Source: Arthrobacter sp. Edens01
Lineage (GTDB): Bacteria; Actinomycetota; Actinomycetes; Actinomycetales; Micrococcaceae
NCBI RefSeq assembly: GCF_001307035.1
Contig: NZ_LKIU01000005.1
Span: 1,164,300 to 1,228,299 of the forward strand
DNA: 64,000 nt
Direction: 5' to 3'
Program-made: the position numbers and the translations under genes
In this document: positions 59,430-64,000 of the stretch, piece after piece
Numbering within the stretch: the first letter of the stretch is position 1
How the letters are laid out: each line of letters begins with the position of its first letter
Notes under the pieces: model-generated
The model's input: only the letters and a program-made list of their open reading frames with translations
The model's database searches: none
What the model was told of the DNA's origin: nothing

Positions 59430-60443
59430 ATGAGCGAACCACGCCGGCTCGAGGTGCTCCGGGCCATTGTTGAAGACTACGTGCATTCCCGGGAACCCGT
59501 AGGTTCCAAGGCCCTGGTGGAACGGCACCACCTTGGTGTCTCCTCTGCCACAATCCGCAATGACATGGCTGTCCTCGAAGAAGAGGGCCTGATCGTTGCT
59601 CCGCACACATCCGCCGGGCGAATCCCCACCGATAAGGGCTACCGGCTGTTCGTCGACCAGCTCTCGGACCTGAAGCCGCTGTCGGCTGCCGAGCGGCGGG
59701 CCATCCAAACCCTGCTCGAAGGCGCAGAGGACATTGACGACATCCTTGACCGGACGGTGCGCCTGCTCTCGCAGCTGACCAACCAGGTGGCAGTCGTGCA
59801 GTATCCGCACCTGGGGAACGCCAAGGTACGGCACATTGAATTTGTGCTGCTGGCGCCTGCCCAGGTGCTCGTGGTCCTGATCTCTACAACCGGACGGGTA
59901 GAGCAGCGGGTGATCACCGTGCCGGGGCCGGTGACGGAACAGGCGCTGCACGAACTTCGTCAGCATTTCCTGCAGGCGCTGGCGGGAACCACCCTCACCA
60001 GGATCACCTCCCACCTCACGGATGCAGTGGCCACCGTTCCGGTGCAGCTGCGCGGAGTTGCCCAGGCGCTTGGGCAAAGCCTGGAACAGCTTGCCGGAAT
60101 CAACAGGGAAGACCGGATGGTCATGGCCGGCACAGCCAACCTGGCCCGGGCCACCGGTGACTTCCCGCTGACAATCGGGCCCATCCTGGAAGCACTGGAG
60201 GAGCAGGTGGTTATGCTTCGTCTGCTGTCCGAGATGGAACAGGATGCCAGGGGCGTTTCGGTGCGGATTGGCTCAGAGAATCCCTATGGCTCCCTGTCCG
60301 AGGCATCCGTTGTAGCTACTGGGTACGGGCCGGACGCTTCCGCTATGGTAGGAATCCTCGGTCCCACCCGGATGGACTATCCCAACACCATGGCGGCGGT
60401 TCGAGCCGTTGCCCGCTACCTTTCCCGGGTCCTGAACACCTGA
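59430..60443 (+). CDS. hrcA: Heat-inducible transcription repressor HrcA
   Basis: A 337-residue repressor of class I heat-shock genes. The winged-helix N-terminus contains [19 protein letters not shown] (about 7-25) and [13 protein letters not shown] (about 39-51), the recognition helix. [10 protein letters not shown] is near 66. The C-terminal GAF-like domain forms dimers. GGGAGGG precedes the ATG. The CIRCE operator lies just upstream. dnaJ follows after 91 bp. Confidence 0.97.
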   Translation: MSEPRRLEVLRAIVEDYVHSREPVGSKALVERHHLGVSSATIRNDMAVLEEEGLIVAPHTSAGRIPTDKGYRLFVDQLSDLKPLSAAERRAIQTLLEGAEDIDDILDRTVRLLSQLTNQVAVVQYPHLGNAKVRHIEFVLLAPAQVLVVLISTTGRVEQRVITVPGPVTEQALHELRQHFLQALAGTTLTRITSHLTDAVATVPVQLRGVAQALGQSLEQLAGINREDRMVMAGTANLARATGDFPLTIGPILEALEEQVVMLRLLSEMEQDARGVSVRIGSENPYGSLSEASVVATGYGPDASAMVGILGPTRMDYPNTMAAVRAVARYLSRVLNT

Positions 60444-60534
60444 CCCCCAGAGACCGGCAGCCCCTCCGGGCGCTGCCTGCATGACTAGAGAACCCGCCAG
60501 GCGGGGCACGCAACACAGGAAGCGATGTGCACGA

Positions 60535-61674
60535 GTGAGTGATCACTACCAGGTACTCGGCGTGAGCCGGGATGCCACCGGCGAAGAAATCAAGAAGGCC
60601 TACCGCAAGCTTGCCCGCAAGCTGCACCCGGATGTGAATACCGCTCCCGGCGCCGCGGACGAATTCAAGGCTGTTACCCACGCCTACGAGGTTCTCTCGG
60701 ACCCGCAGAAGCGGCGCGTCTACGACACCACCGGCCAGGAAAACGGCACGGACAACGGTTTCGGAGGCGGCTTCAGCGGCCAGGGATTCGGGTTCCAGGA
60801 CATCTTCGACACCTTCTTCGGCGGAGGAGCGCCCGGCGGCGGGCGCGGACCGGCCTCGCGTACCCGGCGGGGCCAGGACGCCCTGATCAACGTACGCATC
60901 GACCTGAAGGATGCCGTCTTCGGCACCAACAAGAAGATCGACGTCGAGACTGCCGTGCTCTGCCCCACCTGCGAAGGCTCCTGCTGCCAGCCCGGAACCT
61001 CGCCGCGCACCTGCGACATCTGCCACGGCAGCGGACAGGTTCAGCGTGCCGTGCGCTCGATCCTGGGCCAGGTCATGACCACCGCACCCTGCGGTTCCTG
61101 CCAGGGCTTCGGCACGGTCATTCCGGACCCCTGCCATGAGTGTGCGGGTGAAGGACGCGTCCGCAGCCGCCGCACCCTAACCATCAAGGTTCCCGCCGGT
61201 GTCGCCACCGGAACCCGCATCCAGCTCAGCGGCCGGGGTGAAGCCGGCACCGCCGGCGGACCCCAGGGTGATCTGTACGTTGAGATCCGTGTCAACGCTG
61301 ATCCGGTATTCATGCGCGACGGCGATGACCTCCACGCCACCCTGACGGTGCCCATGACAGCCGCTGCCCTGGGCACGGTCATCACTATGGAAACCTTCGA
61401 CGGCGAACGCGAGATCAATATCAAGGCCGGGACCCAGTCCGGTGAAGTCACTACCCTCAAGGGGCTCGGCGTGACGCACCTTCGGGGCTACGGCCGCGGC
61501 GATCTCCTGGTGCACGTCCAGGTCGAAACCCCGCAAAAGCTGGATTCAGCGCAGGAAGAGCTGCTGCGGCGCCTTGCCGAACTCCGCGGGGAACAGTTTG
61601 CCGAGGGCCGGGTGTCCGGAGGCAACAGCGCCGGAGTCTTCGCGAAGCTGCGCGACCGCCTGGGCAACCACTAG
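60535..61674 (+). CDS. dnaJ: Molecular chaperone DnaJ
   Basis: A 379-residue type I J-protein, a co-chaperone of DnaK. The J domain (1-70) has H-P-D in K-L-H-P-D-V-N (about 33). A G/F-rich linker follows, and then the zinc domain with four C-x-x-C pairs (about 143-205). The first repeat reads C-P-T-C-E-G-S-C, with cysteine replacing the last glycine. GTG at 60535 is chosen because the J domain starts there. It is the hrcA-linked copy (often dnaJ2). It is followed by rsmE. Confidence 0.95.
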   Translation: MSDHYQVLGVSRDATGEEIKKAYRKLARKLHPDVNTAPGAADEFKAVTHAYEVLSDPQKRRVYDTTGQENGTDNGFGGGFSGQGFGFQDIFDTFFGGGAPGGGRGPASRTRRGQDALINVRIDLKDAVFGTNKKIDVETAVLCPTCEGSCCQPGTSPRTCDICHGSGQVQRAVRSILGQVMTTAPCGSCQGFGTVIPDPCHECAGEGRVRSRRTLTIKVPAGVATGTRIQLSGRGEAGTAGGPQGDLYVEIRVNADPVFMRDGDDLHATLTVPMTAAALGTVITMETFDGEREINIKAGTQSGEVTTLKGLGVTHLRGYGRGDLLVHVQVETPQKLDSAQEELLRRLAELRGEQFAEGRVSGGNSAGVFAKLRDRLGNH

Positions 61675-61689
61675 GCATCGGCGCCTCAC

Positions 61690-62466
61690 ATGACCAATCC
61701 GATCTTCTTCGGCGATCCCGAACTTGTGGCAGCGTCCGGACCGGGAAGCGTCTTTGCGCTGACTGGTCCGGAGGCGCGGCATGCGGTTGCAGTCAAGAGA
61801 CTCTCCCCGGGTGAGGACGTTGACATAGTAGACGGCGCCGGGCGGAGGCTGCGGGGGACAGTACGGTCGGCAGATCCTGCCCTGCTGGAAATCGATGTCC
61901 ATGAAGCGGAGTCAGAACCCGAGCCGCAGTATGAGTTCACGCTCGTGCAGGCTCTGGCCAAGGGCGACCGGGATGAACAGGCCATCGAAGCCGCAACCGA
62001 ACTCGGAGTGGATGCAGTCCTTCCGTGGCAGTCTGAACGCAGTATCGTCCGCTGGCGGGCGGAAAAGGCTGCCAAAGGCCAGGCAAAATGGCGTGCCGTA
62101 GTCACCTCGGCGGCCAAGCAGTCCCGCAGGTCCCGGATTCCCCGGGTGCTGGACACCGCGGACAGCAAGTCCCTGGCCGCCCGCCTGGCAGGAATGGACC
62201 TTGTCCTGGTCCTGCACGAAGAGGCAGACATGCCCCTGTCCCTGGCGCTGGAAACTCCCGGCAGCGGAGATGATTTGCCGGCGGCACGCGTCCGCTCCGT
62301 CGCCGTTGTTGTGGGACCGGAAGGGGGCATCAGCCCCGCTGAACTTCAGGAGCTGCGTGCAGCAGGAGCAGTAGCGGTTCGGCTTGGACCGCACGTCCTG
62401 CGTTCTTCAAGCGCAGGACCGGCCGCGCTCGTGCTGCTGAACCATTTGCTGGGACGCTGGGAATAG
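61690..62466 (+). CDS. rsmE: 16S rRNA (uracil-1498-N3)-methyltransferase
   Basis: A 258-residue SPOUT methyltransferase that methylates U1498 in the 30S subunit. An N-terminal PUA-like domain (about 1-75, H-A-V-A-V-K-R-L-S-P-G) precedes the knotted domain, with V-V-V-G-P-E-G-G-I-S-P-A-E-L (about 203-216) and L-G-P-H-V-L-R-S-S (about 238). It lies 15 bp after dnaJ and belongs to the same operon. Confidence 0.94.
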   Translation: MTNPIFFGDPELVAASGPGSVFALTGPEARHAVAVKRLSPGEDVDIVDGAGRRLRGTVRSADPALLEIDVHEAESEPEPQYEFTLVQALAKGDRDEQAIEAATELGVDAVLPWQSERSIVRWRAEKAAKGQAKWRAVVTSAAKQSRRSRIPRVLDTADSKSLAARLAGMDLVLVLHEEADMPLSLALETPGSGDDLPAARVRSVAVVVGPEGGISPAELQELRAAGAVAVRLGPHVLRSSSAGPAALVLLNHLLGRWE

Positions 62467-62481
62467 GTCCCGCCCGCCGGT

Positions 62482-63402
62482 TTAGTAGACCGTAATCCGC
62501 TTGGAATCTTCGTTCGATCCCTTGCCGTGGAAGACCCGCAGGTTGTATTCCCCGGGTTCGAGTTCAACAACCACCTCAAACATTGCCGTCTCACCGGCTT
62601 CCGCGTCGAGCTGGATGTTACCGGACTTCAGGGGCTGGGATTCCGGACGTCCGTTGAGGACCCGGTCCACGCTCCAGGACAGCTGTTCATCGCGCGCCAC
62701 CGCGGAGCCGCTGACCGTGACGGACGTTTCCGCGCCGTCACCCTCCTGGGGGCTGATAATCCAGATCGGCGCCGGGAGTGTTTTGTCCCGCTCCAGGGCC
62801 GGTTCAAGGTCTTCGTGGCCAAAAGCCTGGTAGCCCGCCTTGCCGTCCACCAGCACCACAACGCTGGTGTTGTATCCGGCGGCGGTCAGGCCCGCGTTGG
62901 CTGCAGCAGCAGTGGCCGTGTACACCAGCTGCTGCACGGCGCGGTGAGCCATGCCGGCATCCAGCGAAGGCTTGAACGCATCAGAGGTGATATCCACGGT
63001 GATGACGTTCTTGCTGGAAATCGAAGCAGTAACCTTTGATGCCGCCGCCCACGGCGTGAAGTAGTCAGCGTCACGGGGAGTAGCTGCCGTCATGGCGTGC
63101 ACGGCCTCGCCGATCGGGTCACCGGTGTTTTCGGAGGGCAGGAATTCCCGGTAGAGCTGGACGTCAGAACCGTTGAGGCCGAGCCAGTACACCGGCATAA
63201 CCACCTTGGACGCTGTCTCCTCTGCCGGTGCCGATACCGCCATTGGATGGTCTTCCGTCGCCGAAGCTGCACCGAAAGAACTGGGCATGCTGGTGGTGGG
63301 CAGTTCAGCCACCACGCCGCAGGAGCCGAGCAAAAGCGGTGCCGCGGCCGCCGCCAGGAAAAGGCGGGTGCGGCCTGAGCGGCGATTCTGCTGCCTGGTC
63401 AT
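62482..63402 (-). CDS. GerMN-domain lipoprotein with C-terminal Gmad2-like domain
   Basis: A 306-residue secreted lipoprotein. The signal peptide has a basic start (T-R-Q-Q-N-R-R-S-G-R-T-R), a hydrophobic core and the lipobox L-L-G-S-C near residue 28. The middle contains a GerMN-like domain (about 67-185), and the C-terminus an Ig-like Gmad2 domain (about 200-306, V-T-V-S-G-S-A-V-A-R-D-E). The function is unknown; related domains occur in spore-germination and LpqB-type proteins. AGGAGAG precedes the ATG at 63402. It lies opposite to rsmE and phoH. Confidence 0.88.
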   Translation of the reverse strand: MTRQQNRRSGRTRLFLAAAAAPLLLGSCGVVAELPTTSMPSSFGAASATEDHPMAVSAPAEETASKVVMPVYWLGLNGSDVQLYREFLPSENTGDPIGEAVHAMTAATPRDADYFTPWAAASKVTASISSKNVITVDITSDAFKPSLDAGMAHRAVQQLVYTATAAAANAGLTAAGYNTSVVVLVDGKAGYQAFGHEDLEPALERDKTLPAPIWIISPQEGDGAETSVTVSGSAVARDEQLSWSVDRVLNGRPESQPLKSGNIQLDAEAGETAMFEVVVELEPGEYNLRVFHGKGSNEDSKRITVY

Positions 63403-63810
63403 GGCTCTCCTGCCTTCCGTTACTGGTGCCTGGTGTCCGGAGACCGCAGACGGTGCGTGGGGGAACCGGCGGGGTGGTTCCCGTCCGGAGCATGCCATCC
63501 AGCTTGGCACAGCGGAACAACCCAAAACCGGGACTTGATGGTTCTGTGCCGGGACTGAAACCTGATTGAGACCCAGACGATGCCAAGCCGAGACATACGC
63601 TGTAATACACGTCACACAGCCCGTTCCTGCAGAGGCGGCCGCAGTCCGGATATGCGCCTGCAGCGAAGAAGTCCGGCGCACAGACGTGCCGATCCGGTAG
63701 AATTAAGTAGGCTGTGCACACTGTTTACCGAAGGCCCCCTAGGGCCAGGCGCAGCCAAATATGAATCCAGTCTTCCAAAAGGGGCGATGAGAGGCCGAGG
63801 GGCCGCATAT
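63403..63810. other. Divergent promoter region of the GerMN lipoprotein and phoH
   Basis: A 408-base gap without a supported gene. TAGAAT at 63698-63703 is a plausible -10 for phoH with a transcription start near 63710 and a leader of about 100 bases. The -35 is weak. The leader holds GGCCCCCTAGGGCC, a partial palindrome, at about 63734-63747. No riboswitch could be recognised. Confidence 0.5.
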
Positions 63811-64000
63811 ATGACCGAATCTTCAGCAGGAATCGGCACCATCCGCGAGGACCAGCAGACGATCGTCTTTGACTCAACTGAGCATATGGTCCAGTCACTG
63901 GGGGCGAACGACGAGGCCCTGAAAATCATCGAGACTTCCTTCCCGGAGGTTAATCTCCATGTCCGGGGCAACGAACTCTCCGTTTCCGGCCCGGCCTCCG
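63811..64000 (+). CDS. PhoH-like protein, N-terminal part (cut by window edge)
   Basis: The first 63 codons are visible. The sequence D-E-A-L-K-I-I-E-T-S-F-P-E-V-N-L-H-V-R-G-N-E-L is the conserved N-terminal strand-helix of PhoH/YbeZ ATPases. Those proteins pair with the endoribonuclease YbeY and usually follow rsmE in this cluster. The P-loop lies beyond the window. ATG 63811 is preferred because the family starts near there; an in-frame ATG at 63787 is possible. Confidence 0.82.
   Translation, partial: MTESSAGIGTIREDQQTIVFDSTEHMVQSLGANDEALKIIETSFPEVNLHVRGNELSVSGPAS

Overview
The window is an uninterrupted stretch of housekeeping chromosome from a high-GC Gram-positive bacterium. It is most likely a member of the Micrococcaceae (Arthrobacter-like), though no rRNA is present to confirm this. 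Support comes from many GTG/TTG starts, an actinobacterial integration host factor (mIHF), a degenerate actinobacterial PriA, a mycobacterial-type PyrF, a DUF3097 protein, GlpFK without phosphotransfer genes, and gene orders typical of Actinobacteria. I found no insertion sequence, prophage, CRISPR array, tRNA or rRNA.

Layout. 1-1208: truncated MFS permease and PhzF-like protein, divergent. 1313-4517: rarA, rpsD and two small membrane proteins. 4579-14011: alaS-ruvX-mltG-aroE-aroC-aroK-aroB-efp-nusB, mixing translation, cell wall and shikimate-pathway genes. 14092-15285: PrsW-type protease on the other strand. 15398-24180: pyrimidine operon pyrR-pyrB-pyrC-(membrane protein)-carA-carB-pyrF, with a PyrR-binding loop at its front and a strong hairpin at its end. 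24323-30514: mihF-gmk-rpoZ-coaBC-metK-priA. 30511-35528: accessory genes (Hsp20, DinB-like, oxidoreductase, then glycosyltransferase, hydrolase and aldo/keto reductase on the minus strand). 35814-38131: glycerol uptake and phosphorylation (glpF-glpK). 38268-41568: a tightly overlapped three-gene cassette (flavin monooxygenase, SBF-type symporter, SDR). 41626-42669: ECF sigma factor with an NTF2-like tail. 42886-45569: leuS preceded by a leader peptide with four leucine codons and a terminator. 45572-53693: DegV, comEA-comEC, a tandem TetR regulator, holA, rpsT. 53912-62466: MazF-like protein, lepA-hemW, DUF4870, DUF3097, then CIRCE-hrcA-dnaJ-rsmE. 62482-64000: GerMN lipoprotein and the start of a PhoH protein.

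The most interesting signals are regulatory. (1) A candidate leucine attenuator in front of leuS: an apparently leaderless ORF encoding M-T-A-L-L-L-L-R, followed by a 10-bp hairpin and a terminator. (2) At least eight start codons sit exactly six bases after a TANNNT hexamer, which predicts leaderless mRNAs and fixes several start codons. (3) A PyrR-binding loop touches the pyrR ribosome-binding site, suggesting translational rather than terminator-based control. (4) A 64-bp near-perfect palindrome lies in front of rarA. (5) A CRP/GlxR-like site lies at the start of the monooxygenase cassette. (6) A single polypeptide carries two complete TetR modules and is inserted between comEC and holA.

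The protein functions are inferred from motifs and family knowledge only. No alignment or folding program was run. Start codons were chosen from ribosome-binding sites, -10 spacing, overlaps and family length.
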